Below, in pieces: positions 24,727 to 33,336 of a stretch of 34,775 bases of DNA (its first letter is position 1; the number at the start of each line of letters is the position of its first letter). Origin of the DNA: Erysipelotrichales bacterium (GTDB lineage Bacteria; Bacillota_I; Bacilli_A; Acholeplasmatales; WRBM01). A model generated the notes under the pieces. That model searched no databases. It worked only from the letters and a program-made list of their open reading frames with translations, and was not told where the DNA came from. A program made the translations under genes and the position numbers. The DNA lies in contig WRBM01000021.1 of the NCBI GenBank assembly GCA_009784525.1, forward strand, positions 1 through 34,775. The letters are read 5' to 3'.

Positions 24727-25263
24727 TTAGTTAATATATTCAGCAATGTGCATCAATACTTTTGTTACTGTGAATTCAATTCCAGTTTTAAAAGAAAAGC
24801 CTAATTTTTTCACATTTATAATTTCTTCCTCTGTTAATTCACTATATTGTTTCCGTGCAATAACCGTTAAATACTCATTAATTACTTGTTTATTAATAGT
24901 TACTTCCCGTCCCAGACTTAAATCATTTAAATCAAAATCATTTAAAGTTTTTTCGGGTTTAATCGCTAATAGAAAATTATCAGTTAATTTAATCATCGAA
25001 AAATTATACAAAACTGTCTTCTTTTTCTCACCAGTTTTAATTTCGCCACTATAAATTTCTTCTTTACGTTTTAGTTCTGTAGCTATTTCCACAAAGTAAT
25101 ATTGAGCTCTATGACGGAATCCGTTATTGTTACGTGACCTTACATAAGAAACAATAGTATCAATAATAAAGCCAATAATACTGAAAATAACTAAAACAGC
25201 AATCAATATTAAGATTCCTATTACTATTTCGTTATTCCAGATTGATTTAATGACAAAGCGCAT
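24727..25263 (-). CDS. Small membrane protein of unknown function upstream of the P-type ATPase
   Basis: 178 residues. One strong membrane helix near the N-terminus (about 12-36, IVIGILILIAVLVIFSIIGF), then a basic stretch (SYVRSRNNNGFRHR) and a charged soluble domain of about 125 residues without recognised motifs. The topology suggests a cytosolic C-terminal domain by the positive-inside rule. GGAGGT lies 10 nt before the ATG, and a strong promoter is found upstream. It shares a transcript with the P-type ATPase 25 bp further on, so an accessory role for that pump is possible, but that is an inference from position only. Confidence 0.8.
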   Translation of the reverse strand: MRFVIKSIWNNEIVIGILILIAVLVIFSIIGFIIDTIVSYVRSRNNNGFRHRAQYYFVEIATELKRKEEIYSGEIKTGEKKKTVLYNFSMIKLTDNFLLAIKPEKTLNDFDLNDLSLGREVTINKQVINEYLTVIARKQYSELTEEEIINVKKLGFSFKTGIEFTVTKVLMHIAEYIN

Positions 25264-25326
25264 ATTTCAAACTACCTCCATCTTTACATAAAGAAATGAA
25301 TATGAGTAATTGTTTACTAACTTAAT

Positions 25327-25355
25327 ATTATATCGAATTTTATGGAAAAAGTCAA
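25327..25355 (-). promoter_or_regulatory. Promoter of the membrane protein/P-type ATPase unit
   Basis: On the minus strand, TTGACT (25350-25355), a 17-bp spacer and a perfect TATAAT (25327-25332). The leader is about 55 nt. Confidence 0.75.
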
Positions 25356-25375
25356 GATTTCTAATATAAGAAAAA

Positions 25376-25408
25376 CAAAAAAACAAAACCAATTTGTTTA
25401 TAGTTTTG
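25376..25408 (-). terminator. Terminator after the GNAT gene
   Basis: On the minus strand, CAAAAC and GTTTTG form a short stem around a 13-nt loop, followed by a T-rich tract (TTTTTTTG). The stem is weak but well placed, between the GNAT stop and the next promoter. Confidence 0.5.
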
Positions 25409-25464
25409 CTTGAAAATTCTATTCAGTCAGTCTTGAATATTCCTAATTTTTTCCATTTTTAATA

Positions 25465-25884
25465 TTATAATGCTTTGCCCATAAACATTTCTAAAGGTTG
25501 TTCATAAGGAGCGATATCCATAACAATTGAACCCATATCTTTATAGCCCATCTTACGATAGAAATGTTGGGCATTCTCATTTACTTGTGTGGAAAGCATA
25601 ATCATTTTAAAACCAAGACTTCTCATTTCAGTTTCCCAATGAAGCATTGCCTGTTTTCCAAAACCTTTTCTCTGATAAGCAGTGTGCAAATACATAAGTG
25701 TTAAAAACGGAATAAAATCAAATATTAAGTTAAAGACCATAACACCTATTCTTTCATTATCATAGCGTAATATATAACATCTTTTATCTCTGACTTTAAG
25801 TTCAAACTCTGTTTCTGATAAGTTCTCACCTGTCACTACAAAATCTTTATCTTCAAGGGTTGCATAAGTTATAGAAAACATCAT
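25465..25884 (-). CDS. GNAT-family N-acetyltransferase
   Basis: 139 residues. It carries the acetyl-CoA binding motif A as YQRKGFGKQAM (about 75-85, the Q-x-x-G-x-G/A pattern), and motif B-like NENAQHFYRKMGYKD, typical of GNAT enzymes. The start at 25884 (ATGATG) follows GGAGG; a reading frame open further upstream would overlap the DUF1576-like gene. The acceptor substrate is unknown; small size and no fused domain fit a metabolite or protein N-acetyltransferase. It is the last gene of a three-gene unit. Confidence 0.88.
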   Translation of the reverse strand: MMFSITYATLEDKDFVVTGENLSETEFELKVRDKRCYILRYDNERIGVMVFNLIFDFIPFLTLMYLHTAYQRKGFGKQAMLHWETEMRSLGFKMIMLSTQVNENAQHFYRKMGYKDMGSIVMDIAPYEQPLEMFMGKAL

Positions 25885-25892
25885 TGAACCTC

Positions 25893-27362
25893 CTATCTTA
25901 AAATAACCCAAAAACCATTATCTGGTGGTCCCTGATACTTAAGGAACCCTTTTCTTTTCAAAGCCCTAAGCAAGTAATAAATATCTATAACACTTTTTTG
26001 GTGCAAACTCGCAATTTGTTCAATCGTAATGTTTGGATTAGCTACTATAGAATTATAAACCAAATCCTCTGCTTCACTTAGTTTAGTTGAACTAAGATCT
26101 TGTTCTTTTGTGAAAAAGCCAATAAGCGGTAAAAGTATCATCACAACAAAGCCAGCCGCAAAACCATTATTATAAAGATTTAAACCACCATTAAACTCCG
26201 TAACAATCTGCGCAATGTGAAAATGTAAGAAACCAGCTATAATCCCCCAATACCAGCCAAAACGACCGGAAACAGGTGCTAATCCTGTTGAAAACAAGAT
26301 AATGATGATACTAGCCTCGCCACTTAAACTATTAGTAAAAAATGATGCTAAAATTGCCCCTAGAATAACTGGTGTTACATTGATAACATGTTTTCCGAAT
26401 GCCCCAAAGCCGACAATAGTAAATATTCCAGCAATTACTGGTCCATTAATTGGCTGACCGATAACTAATACTAAAGTTGTGGAAAGCGCACAAAGCAAAC
26501 CCATATTAAAATAAGTACTACGATGATATTGGAAATAAAAATCACTCGCTAGCTGTCCTGATTGCCGCATAATTCCTTTAAGATCAGCAATTAGTCGCTT
26601 CTTACTGGAAATAATACCTATTAACATCAAAATCAGAGCTGTAATGTAAAGCATTACTGCTAAAATCATCGTATTGCGGGAACAATCATTCCAAATCAAA
26701 ATTGGCTCAACTGTAATGCCAAAACCTCTTAATACCGCAACAACCAATAAAGAGATTAAGCCTCCCGCAAAACCTAAATTATATAAATCATATCCAGCAT
26801 GTACCCGCATAACATAATTGCCAACCGGCGGAAATATAAAACCTATCACAATACCACTGAAAAAGCCAATAGTCGCATTAACTAAAAATGGAAAATCATT
26901 TATATATGTCAACTCATTGATAATCGGGGCGACTGTAGCGGCTAATAAAGCTATAACCGCATAATTCCTAAAAGGCTTTTTAACAATCGTTGCGTAAAGC
27001 CAAACACCAAGTATTATCGGAATCACATTAACTATATTTTTACCAAACATCGAAAATCCTGTTAAAAGCCAGATTCCCATAATAATCGAACCACTGGGTT
27101 TGACTTTCGCAATCATTAAAACAATAATACTAAATGTACCAGTTAAAACGGCATTAAATATCGTTGCGCCGAGTCCACCTAATTCAATATAATCTGTAAT
27201 TAAAATGGAACGGGCACTGATAATAGCTAAAAAACCTTCATAAATATCTCTTGGCGAATCAAAAATAAACGCAAAAGCCAAAAGTATAAGATAAATAAAA
27301 AGAATAATTAGATATGCTTCATTTAAAACCAGTTTACGTTTAAGATTCAGTTTCGCAAACAC
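25893..27362 (-). CDS. DUF1576-like multi-pass membrane protein with a C-terminal winged-helix-like domain
   Basis: About 489 residues with roughly 10-12 membrane helices arranged as an internal duplication. ATIFNAVLTGT…GSIIMGIWLLTGFSMFGKNIVNVIPIILGVWL in the first half matches MGLLCALSTT…GPVIAGIFTIVGFGAFGKHVINVTPVILGAIL in the second, and DLYNLGFAGG matches NLYNNGFAAG. The two copies therefore probably form an inverted or parallel pseudo-dimer, as in transporters. The last 60 residues (from about 425) look like a winged helix (ITIEQIASLHQKSVIDIYYLLRALKRKGFL). The GTG at 27362 follows AAAGGG; a TTG at 27380 is an alternative start. The substrate is unknown. Confidence 0.8.
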   Translation of the reverse strand: MFAKLNLKRKLVLNEAYLIILFIYLILLAFAFIFDSPRDIYEGFLAIISARSILITDYIELGGLGATIFNAVLTGTFSIIVLMIAKVKPSGSIIMGIWLLTGFSMFGKNIVNVIPIILGVWLYATIVKKPFRNYAVIALLAATVAPIINELTYINDFPFLVNATIGFFSGIVIGFIFPPVGNYVMRVHAGYDLYNLGFAGGLISLLVVAVLRGFGITVEPILIWNDCSRNTMILAVMLYITALILMLIGIISSKKRLIADLKGIMRQSGQLASDFYFQYHRSTYFNMGLLCALSTTLVLVIGQPINGPVIAGIFTIVGFGAFGKHVINVTPVILGAILASFFTNSLSGEASIIIILFSTGLAPVSGRFGWYWGIIAGFLHFHIAQIVTEFNGGLNLYNNGFAAGFVVMILLPLIGFFTKEQDLSSTKLSEAEDLVYNSIVANPNITIEQIASLHQKSVIDIYYLLRALKRKGFLKYQGPPDNGFWVILR

Positions 27363-27389
27363 TTTATTCAGCCCTTTCAAGCTTTAGAT

Positions 27390-28322
27390 TTATACAATTA
27401 AGTCAGATAAATATTTTATATCAAAGGTTTCAAAATATTGTTCTTCCTGTGGTATCCATTCATTAATGTAACGCTCATATAAGATTCGCTTCTCTAGCCT
27501 TGCAGATCTTATATCCGCTTCAGTATCCAAAAAAATCAGATAATCAATCAAATTCCTAATATTTGGGTGATAACTATATACTCCTTCTAAAATCAAACAA
27601 TTTCCAGGAATTAATACAGCTTCTTGATAAGTATTTGTAGTACAATTATATTTTTGATAGACCATTTTTTCGTTGGCCTTTAGCTTAGTCAAAACCGACT
27701 TTACAGCTTCATAATTAACATTTCCGCCAAATTCTTTAAGTTTTTTTTCTTCTGGTAAAAAGAAATCATCGATATGTAAAATAGTATAGTCAGTTAATTT
27801 TTCAGAAAGCCAGGTTTTTCCGCTTGCACATCTTCCCTCTAAGGCAACAATCGTAACTTTGTTATTTACTTTCTTCATTAACTCCAGAAAGTTCAAAACT
27901 TGAATATATCTCATCTCTTCAGTAATAAAACTTTTATCAATTACCCGATATGCTGGAAAGTAATTATTCCGATAAATCTCACTATGATGATTAAGTCCTA
28001 TTTTCTCACCTTGATAATAAATATCTTTAATCACGGTATCATTAGCTGTTTGTACAAAAACATCATTTAAATAATCCAAGCAAAAATTATATTTTTTATA
28101 AGGCTTTAAATTTAACCTGACAAATTTATCAGAAATCTCTTCATAAAGATAAAGATTATCACCACTAATTGTTTCTGTTTCTTTTTTAAGGTAAGCAAGC
28201 GCTGATTCCTTATTAGAAATCATATGACCGCCGGCAGACTGACTTTGAAGGAGGAGTTTCAGTAAATCTTGCTTTTCCATCAAGGGATATCTTTTTTTCT
28301 GTCTAGCAATTATTTTTTCCAT
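27390..28322 (-). CDS. Uridine-kinase-like P-loop protein with an uncharacterised N-terminal domain
   Basis: 310 residues. Residues 1-150 form a domain not recognised as a known catalytic fold; it includes LLKLLLQSQSAGGHMISNK, and proteins with a similar two-part plan occur in Firmicutes. From about 155 there is a uridine-kinase/phosphoribulokinase-type P-loop (ALEGRCASGKTWLSEKL), then LHIDDFFLPEEKK (the metal/substrate Asp pair), and LILEGVYSYHPNIRNLIDY, typical of the family's EG-x-Y strand. The Walker A loop is sound, so phosphotransfer is likely, but the substrate (nucleoside or other) is not. It begins a transcript with the DUF1576-like and GNAT genes (gaps under 30 bp). A possible -10 TATAAT lies at 28365-28370. 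Confidence 0.82.
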   Translation of the reverse strand: MEKIIARQKKRYPLMEKQDLLKLLLQSQSAGGHMISNKESALAYLKKETETISGDNLYLYEEISDKFVRLNLKPYKKYNFCLDYLNDVFVQTANDTVIKDIYYQGEKIGLNHHSEIYRNNYFPAYRVIDKSFITEEMRYIQVLNFLELMKKVNNKVTIVALEGRCASGKTWLSEKLTDYTILHIDDFFLPEEKKLKEFGGNVNYEAVKSVLTKLKANEKMVYQKYNCTTNTYQEAVLIPGNCLILEGVYSYHPNIRNLIDYLIFLDTEADIRSARLEKRILYERYINEWIPQEEQYFETFDIKYLSDLIV

Positions 28323-28400
28323 GATTTTATCTGCCTCTTTACGATAAAATTTTACAATTAAATTATTATATCATTTTTTTATGCTTTTTTAAAGCAAAAG

Positions 28401-28432
28401 AATAAAAACCCGCCAATTTTTAAAATTGACGA
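28401..28432 (-). terminator. Terminator after the phospholipase-D-like gene
   Basis: On the minus strand, CGTCAATTTT and AAAATTGGCG form a 10-bp stem with almost no loop (some end pairs must open), followed by GGTTTTTATT. It begins 9 bp after the stop codon. Confidence 0.75.
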
Positions 28433-28440
28433 GCTTAAAA

Positions 28441-29880
28441 TTATAGTAAAAATCTAAAAGGTATTAATAAAAACCCCATCATATGATAATAAGCTCTTTT
28501 ACCCCAAGGCGCATGTGCTGGTTCAATGGCCCCGCAAAGGATAAGTCTATTATCCATGCCTACCTGTAAGGATATCTCTCGGTTAGCAGTTATATAGTTA
28601 TAAACTTGATTGAAAATCTCTGGGCTATCAATTACTAGCATTGTTTCTGTACTGATTCTTGCGCTTCTTTCGTCCATATTAAAGGAACCAATGGCTGTAA
28701 GCCGATCGCCAAAGAGATAAGTCTTATGGTGATACGAGTGATTATCCATATATTGTCTTTCATAAATCGTTAAACCAGTTCTAACAAGATTACGACGATT
28801 TGCCCGATAGCCAACAAAACCAAACCCATAGTCATTGGTAGCGATTGAATCAGTAAACAAAACAAATTCGTCTGCATGTTCTGCTATACGTCTGACATAT
28901 TCTAGATTTCGGTTAGTAAAAATAAAATAGGGGGATTGCATAATTATTCTGTTACTATTCATTGCCATCATAAAAAAGTTAAAAGCAATAACTGGTTCTT
29001 TTTTTGTACCATAAATCGGATTAGCAAGTAAAGTCAAATTATAAACAGGAATAGTAAGTTCTGAATAATCAAATTCAAAAATATAGGGTTTGTCTCTTAT
29101 AAAATCTTCATAAATCGCAAAGAGTTCGTATTTTGCTTCTTTTCCTCTTCTAATTTGCCGGTCAGAGGTTTCTCTTCTAAGCACCGCATAATGAATCGTC
29201 ATTAATAAGTAACAATAATCCCGGCTCTCTCTAATACTTCCGTAAGTTGTTGGATCGGTATTATACACTAAAACATCACGGTCATGAAAATAATTTCTTC
29301 CCCAGCCTTCAATATCAAAATAGCGGTCACCCATATTTCGGCCACCAATAATCATATAAGTATTATCGACAATCAGGAATTTATCATGTAATGAAAAATT
29401 TATATAATGCGGTCTAAATATATTAATTGGATTAAAGACAAAATAATAAACGTTTGGGTGTGTTTGCGTTGCACTTATAATACGAGCATGTGGCGCTCCA
29501 GCTCTGCCATCCAAAATTAGATTAACTCTGACACCACGATCGGCTGCTTTTAAAAGTGCCGCAAAAAAGACATCTTCTGATAATCCCTCATGAGTAATAA
29601 ACGTAACAAAGAAAATTTCTTCTTGCGCTCTTTCAATAATATTTAAGCGATGATAAAAAGATTCTCTGGCATCTTCTAAAATCATAACTTGTTCTGGAAT
29701 ATGTTCTTCCCCAAAGAAATTGTCCATATTAAATGAATTTCTTAATTCATCGCTAATGTGCAACCGACCAGAATAAGGAAAGGCAACTAAAAAGCAATAG
29801 ATGAATAAAAACGCTATTAACCCTATAATAGTTCCTCTAAATATTTTTTTTACTCGCCTTTGTCTGTTTTCATTCTCCAT
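28441..29880 (-). CDS. Phospholipase D-family protein, cardiolipin-synthase-like
   Basis: About 479 residues. One N-terminal membrane helix (about 15-40), then two PLD half-domains. The first HKD motif is HDKFLIVDNTYMIIGGRN (about 163). The second is HHKTYLFGDRLTAIGSFNMD (about 378), with H, K and D all present. Two complete HKD motifs and the membrane anchor fit a cardiolipin synthase (phosphatidyl transfer between phosphatidylglycerols) or a related phospholipase D. Classical Cls proteins have two N-terminal helices; this has one, so it may be a ClsB/C-like or other PLD. The start at 29880 is set by AGGTGAG 7 nt upstream. Its promoter is at 29937-29965 and it is monocistronic. Confidence 0.85.
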   Translation of the reverse strand: MENENRQRRVKKIFRGTIIGLIAFLFIYCFLVAFPYSGRLHISDELRNSFNMDNFFGEEHIPEQVMILEDARESFYHRLNIIERAQEEIFFVTFITHEGLSEDVFFAALLKAADRGVRVNLILDGRAGAPHARIISATQTHPNVYYFVFNPINIFRPHYINFSLHDKFLIVDNTYMIIGGRNMGDRYFDIEGWGRNYFHDRDVLVYNTDPTTYGSIRESRDYCYLLMTIHYAVLRRETSDRQIRRGKEAKYELFAIYEDFIRDKPYIFEFDYSELTIPVYNLTLLANPIYGTKKEPVIAFNFFMMAMNSNRIIMQSPYFIFTNRNLEYVRRIAEHADEFVLFTDSIATNDYGFGFVGYRANRRNLVRTGLTIYERQYMDNHSYHHKTYLFGDRLTAIGSFNMDERSARISTETMLVIDSPEIFNQVYNYITANREISLQVGMDNRLILCGAIEPAHAPWGKRAYYHMMGFLLIPFRFLL

Positions 29881-29936
29881 AGTTTCTCTCACCTAACTAT
29901 TCCAAAAAAATTGTTTCTAAAAAAAACACCTTTTAT

Positions 29937-29965
29937 ATTTTATAAAAAAATAGGGCATTTGTCAA
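29937..29965 (-). promoter_or_regulatory. Promoter of the phospholipase-D-like gene
   Basis: On the minus strand, a perfect TTGACA (29960-29965), a 17-bp spacer and TAAAAT (29937-29942), about 57 bp upstream of the start codon. Confidence 0.7.
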
Positions 29966-30009
29966 TTATTGTCAGTAATATTAAGAAAAATATTCAGAGA
30001 ACAATCAAA

Positions 30010-30045
30010 TAAAAATTCTCTGTTTCTATTAAAGGAACAGAGAAT
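30010..30045 (-). terminator. Terminator of the CotH-like gene
   Basis: ATTCTCTGTT (30015-30024) and AACAGAGAAT (30036-30045) form a perfect 10-bp stem, followed on the minus strand by TTTTTATTTG. It lies about 80 bp beyond the stop codon. Confidence 0.75.
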
Positions 30046-30122
30046 ATGACTAAATAAGTTTTGACAAAAAATACCTATTAAACCTTTAAAAACATGCCTC
30101 ACTATTAGTGAAAATATATTAG

Positions 30123-33100
30123 CTAAAATATTTTTCTTCTTTTAAGGATAAAAAATATTCCAGCAATTGAAACTAATAATGCAGAAGAAATAATAATTAT
30201 CATAGCCGTAATATTTAAAGCTTCTGGTATTGCATAAAAATAAATTGGCGATGGACTTGAATTTAAGACATTGATATTGTTACCTAAGGCAATAATCGTT
30301 ATCTCATACTCTCCTGCTTCATTTATATCTAGTTCAAAGGAATTTGTAGTACTTGTGCCAACACTTACGCCATTAATAAAAATTTCAAAATTATCGTGTG
30401 TTGAATTCCAGGTCAAAATCCGATTTTCTACAGAAAGATTTGTCGGAGCATTTAGTCTCACTATAGTATATTCATACACAATAGATTCCTCAGAATCTAA
30501 AACATCTACATTATTTCCTAAAGCTACTACTGTTAATAAATATACGCCTACATTAGTTAAATCTAACGTAAATGAATTAGAGCTACTTATGCCAACGCTT
30601 GCGCCATTGACAAATATTTCAAAGTTATTGTGCGATGATATCCAAGTTAAAACCCCATTTGTGACTGTTAATCCTGTTGGTGAATCAAGTTGTACAATCC
30701 GATAAATATAAATTTCTGATGATTCAGAATTTAAGAGATCCGTATCATTTCCTAATGCAACTACCGTTATCTCATACTCTCCGACTAAAGTTAAATTTAA
30801 GGCAAATGAAGTCGTTGCGCTTATCCCTACACTAATACCATTAATAAATATTTCAAAATTGTCATGTGATGAAGTCCATGTTAATATTTTATTACTTACT
30901 GTTAAATTAGTTGGCGCATCATGTTGTACAATTTGATAAATATAAATAACCGAGGGCTCAGAAGTTAAAATATCTGTATCATTACCAATCGCTACCACTA
31001 CTATTGAATATTCACCAGTACTATTTAAATTTAAAGTGAAATAGTTTGTTTTACTTGTGCCTACACTAATTCCATTAATAAATATTTCAAAATTATTATG
31101 TACGGATATCCAAGACAAAACACCATTAGCGACTGCTAATCCAGTTGGCGCTTCCACTTGAACGATTGAATAATCATAAGCTTTCGAAATTTCAGAATCA
31201 GCTATATTTGAATGATTGCTTAAAGCAACTACTGTTATTGAAAAAATTCCTACTTGCTTTAAATTTAAAATGAAAGAGTTTGTTTTACTTGTGCCTACAC
31301 TAGCACCATCAATAAAAATTTCAAAATTGTTATGTGCTGCTGTCCACGTTAAAATACCATCAACTACACTTAAATTTCTTGGAGTTTCTAATTGCGTAGG
31401 CCCCAATCTTTCAATAAGATTATTAAGTTGATTTATGTAATGTTCATGTCGATGTGTCAAAAAATAAATCACATGATTCTTATGTCTATTAAAATTCGCT
31501 ATTGAAGCCGCAACAGAACCATGGGTTGGGAAACGATTATACATTTCTTCAAGTAAGGGAACATATCTATCTAAAAAAGATTCATGAAGGTTCAATAATC
31601 TTACTAAGTCAAAATCCGTTTCTAAAACATACAATGCTCTTTCTCTAAATTTTTCTACAAAAGCTCGATTATTAAAAACATAGAATATATAATTAAAATC
31701 ATCTGCATATCTTACTTTATTCAAAAGATTCCAAAAACGAGTATCGTTTGGCCTATTTTGCAAACTTACTGTATAATCCATATCGTGAAGTATAAACCGC
31801 CAACGTCCATCATTGTTAGGATTATCCGAACTTTCATCCGGATTAATCGCTCTGAAAAGCCGAATGTTATTATGAGGCCAATCAATATTATTAAAAAATG
31901 TATTAGCTATTAAATAATCAATAAAATTATCTTCACAAAAATATTTCTCAAATAGGATTCGCCTATTTTCATCTAAACTCAAATCATTATTGCTTACAAA
32001 AGTCACTAATTCACTAAACAAAGTTAAGGCGATTGTTTCATTTCCCTCATCAACATCAAAATAATATTCAAAATGATATGGGTTAGGACTCAAAAAACGC
32101 AAACTAGCGCTTAAAATCGCAACGTTTCCACGCTCCATATCTAATCGGGTTTCCGCAAAGTCATTATTATTCGTGTGCTCGCGCATTGTTGAAAACCCCC
32201 AGAATTCGCCATTAACAAATTTAATGACCAGATTGCTTTCAGCATAGGGAACATTAAGTTCACTAGAAGCCTTTTGAGCAAATGGATCACGCATATGATT
32301 CCACCAGAAGCTATTTCCACCATTCCATAAGCGAAAGCGTCTTACATCATTATTACCCTCAAAAATTGGATGAGTAATCGCCCCATTTAACTCACCTCTT
32401 GCTAAATGAACATTTAAAGTTCGCTGTGGATAGGCTCTTGTCCCTGAACCGCCTAATGAAGTCGAACCAGGCAAACTAAATTTTCTTTCAAATCCATTAT
32501 CACCATTTTCAAAATATTCAAAGTTAAATATTCTTCTTCTAGTTGTTGTATCGAAGCGGTCAGCATGATCATAAATATAGATAAACTCATCCATTGGCGC
32601 AGTCACTGACATTACAGGAGTATTAGCAAATCGTGTCGCAAAATCTTCATCTATGATATAAGTTGCGGTAAAGGTATCAGTTACTGGTTCGCCATCAACG
32701 AAACCTCTGAATCTGAATGAAGTTCCTCTTAAAGTCTCTGCACCTTCAGCTGGAACAACCGTTCCCCATCTTTCAGATAATGATGTAAGTAATGAATCAC
32801 GCCAGTTTCCTGAGCGGTCAATTACCGCGATATAGCCACTAGCGTCTATTTCACCAGCTACTAAAATATCATTGCCCTCTCTTTCGATAAATCTATCTTC
32901 TCCTGAGACTGGTTCAGTACCATCAATTGTAAAATAGATAACTGCCTCAGGAATAGATGGAATCTGGACATTTAAATCAAATGGCTGACTATGGATTCCT
33001 GGATTAACAGATAACTCAAATAGAGTAGTTGGTTCTTGTGGCGACCTTGTCGCAAACGTCGCTTTTATTTCTATATTTGGTGTATAGTAAACACCTATAA

Positions 33101-33137
33101 TCAAGAAACTTGTTATTATTAATATTATTTTTTTCAT
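30123..33137 (-). CDS. CotH-kinase-family surface protein with five tandem Fn3-like repeats and a membrane anchor
   Basis: 1,004 residues. Signal peptide (1-27); a chitobiase-C-terminal-like domain (about 45-90, YFTIDGTEPVSG); a CotH-type domain (about 190-560) with RTLNVHLA, LWNGGNSFWWNHMRD, EFWGFSTMREHT, NIDWPHNNIRLFRA and RWRFILHDMDYTV. In spore-coat CotH this fold is an atypical secreted kinase; here the Asn/Asp/Trp-rich motifs look intact, but no spore genes are present. Then come five repeats of 78 residues (about 580-970) and a C-terminal helix ending LKRRKIF. The anchor type matches the giant protein at 6065-11596. GAGGAG lies 13 nt before the ATG, a long spacing. Possible roles are phosphorylation of surface proteins or scaffolding; the repeats suggest binding. 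Monocistronic. Confidence 0.9.
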   Translation of the reverse strand: MKKIILIITSFLIIGVYYTPNIEIKATFATRSPQEPTTLFELSVNPGIHSQPFDLNVQIPSIPEAVIYFTIDGTEPVSGEDRFIEREGNDILVAGEIDASGYIAVIDRSGNWRDSLLTSLSERWGTVVPAEGAETLRGTSFRFRGFVDGEPVTDTFTATYIIDEDFATRFANTPVMSVTAPMDEFIYIYDHADRFDTTTRRRIFNFEYFENGDNGFERKFSLPGSTSLGGSGTRAYPQRTLNVHLARGELNGAITHPIFEGNNDVRRFRLWNGGNSFWWNHMRDPFAQKASSELNVPYAESNLVIKFVNGEFWGFSTMREHTNNNDFAETRLDMERGNVAILSASLRFLSPNPYHFEYYFDVDEGNETIALTLFSELVTFVSNNDLSLDENRRILFEKYFCEDNFIDYLIANTFFNNIDWPHNNIRLFRAINPDESSDNPNNDGRWRFILHDMDYTVSLQNRPNDTRFWNLLNKVRYADDFNYIFYVFNNRAFVEKFRERALYVLETDFDLVRLLNLHESFLDRYVPLLEEMYNRFPTHGSVAASIANFNRHKNHVIYFLTHRHEHYINQLNNLIERLGPTQLETPRNLSVVDGILTWTAAHNNFEIFIDGASVGTSKTNSFILNLKQVGIFSITVVALSNHSNIADSEISKAYDYSIVQVEAPTGLAVANGVLSWISVHNNFEIFINGISVGTSKTNYFTLNLNSTGEYSIVVVAIGNDTDILTSEPSVIYIYQIVQHDAPTNLTVSNKILTWTSSHDNFEIFINGISVGISATTSFALNLTLVGEYEITVVALGNDTDLLNSESSEIYIYRIVQLDSPTGLTVTNGVLTWISSHNNFEIFVNGASVGISSSNSFTLDLTNVGVYLLTVVALGNNVDVLDSEESIVYEYTIVRLNAPTNLSVENRILTWNSTHDNFEIFINGVSVGTSTTNSFELDINEAGEYEITIIALGNNINVLNSSPSPIYFYAIPEALNITAMIIIISSALLVSIAGIFFILKRRKIF
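30227..31397 (-). repeat. Five in-frame tandem repeats of about 234 bp within the CotH-like gene
   Basis: Each unit encodes 78 residues beginning with (A/S/T)P-(T/R)-(G/N)-L and containing the near-constant block HNNFEIFINGISVGTS (one of N/D and A/I/V varies), then (V/I)VAL.N and YxIV. The units have diverged at the DNA level but have equal length with no gaps, so the array probably arose by duplication and is held by selection on the fold. Confidence 0.85.
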
Positions 33138-33197
33138 ATTTTTATTTTATCTCCTCAATACTTGATAGATGCTTAGTTAAAGAATCATTTCACTAAT

Positions 33198-33214
33198 TCG
33201 ACACATTTCGACAA
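33198..33214 (-). promoter_or_regulatory. TGTCGA-type direct repeat near the CotH-like promoter
   Basis: On the minus strand this reads TTGTCGAAATGTGTCGA, with two TGTCGA units 10 bp apart, as in the sites at 1423 and 11799. Here it lies 14 bp downstream of the best -10 (TATAAT, 33229-33234) rather than upstream of it, so it would suit repression unless another promoter is used. Confidence 0.45.
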
Positions 33215-33228
33215 AATATTACCATCTT

Positions 33229-33256
33229 ATTATATCATAGCTTTTTTTTAATGCAA
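33229..33256 (-). promoter_or_regulatory. Promoter of the CotH-like gene
   Basis: On the minus strand, TTGCAT (33251-33256), a 16-bp spacer and a perfect TATAAT (33229-33234). The leader would be about 85 nt. Confidence 0.6.
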
Positions 33257-33336
33257 GATTTATTCCCATGGGTGTAAATTTTTTCGGCGGGATACTGCTT
33301 CTATCAACTCGATTTTAATCAAAATATAAAACAAAC

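Noticed and set aside
30227-31397. Regular 234-bp periodicity, checked as a possible CRISPR or satellite array
   Set aside because: The repeats are in frame inside a gene, differ at the DNA level and have no unique spacers; they are protein modules.
30123-33137. Spore-coat role for the CotH-like protein
   Set aside because: It has a signal peptide, an extracellular repeat stalk and a membrane anchor, and no sporulation gene is nearby.
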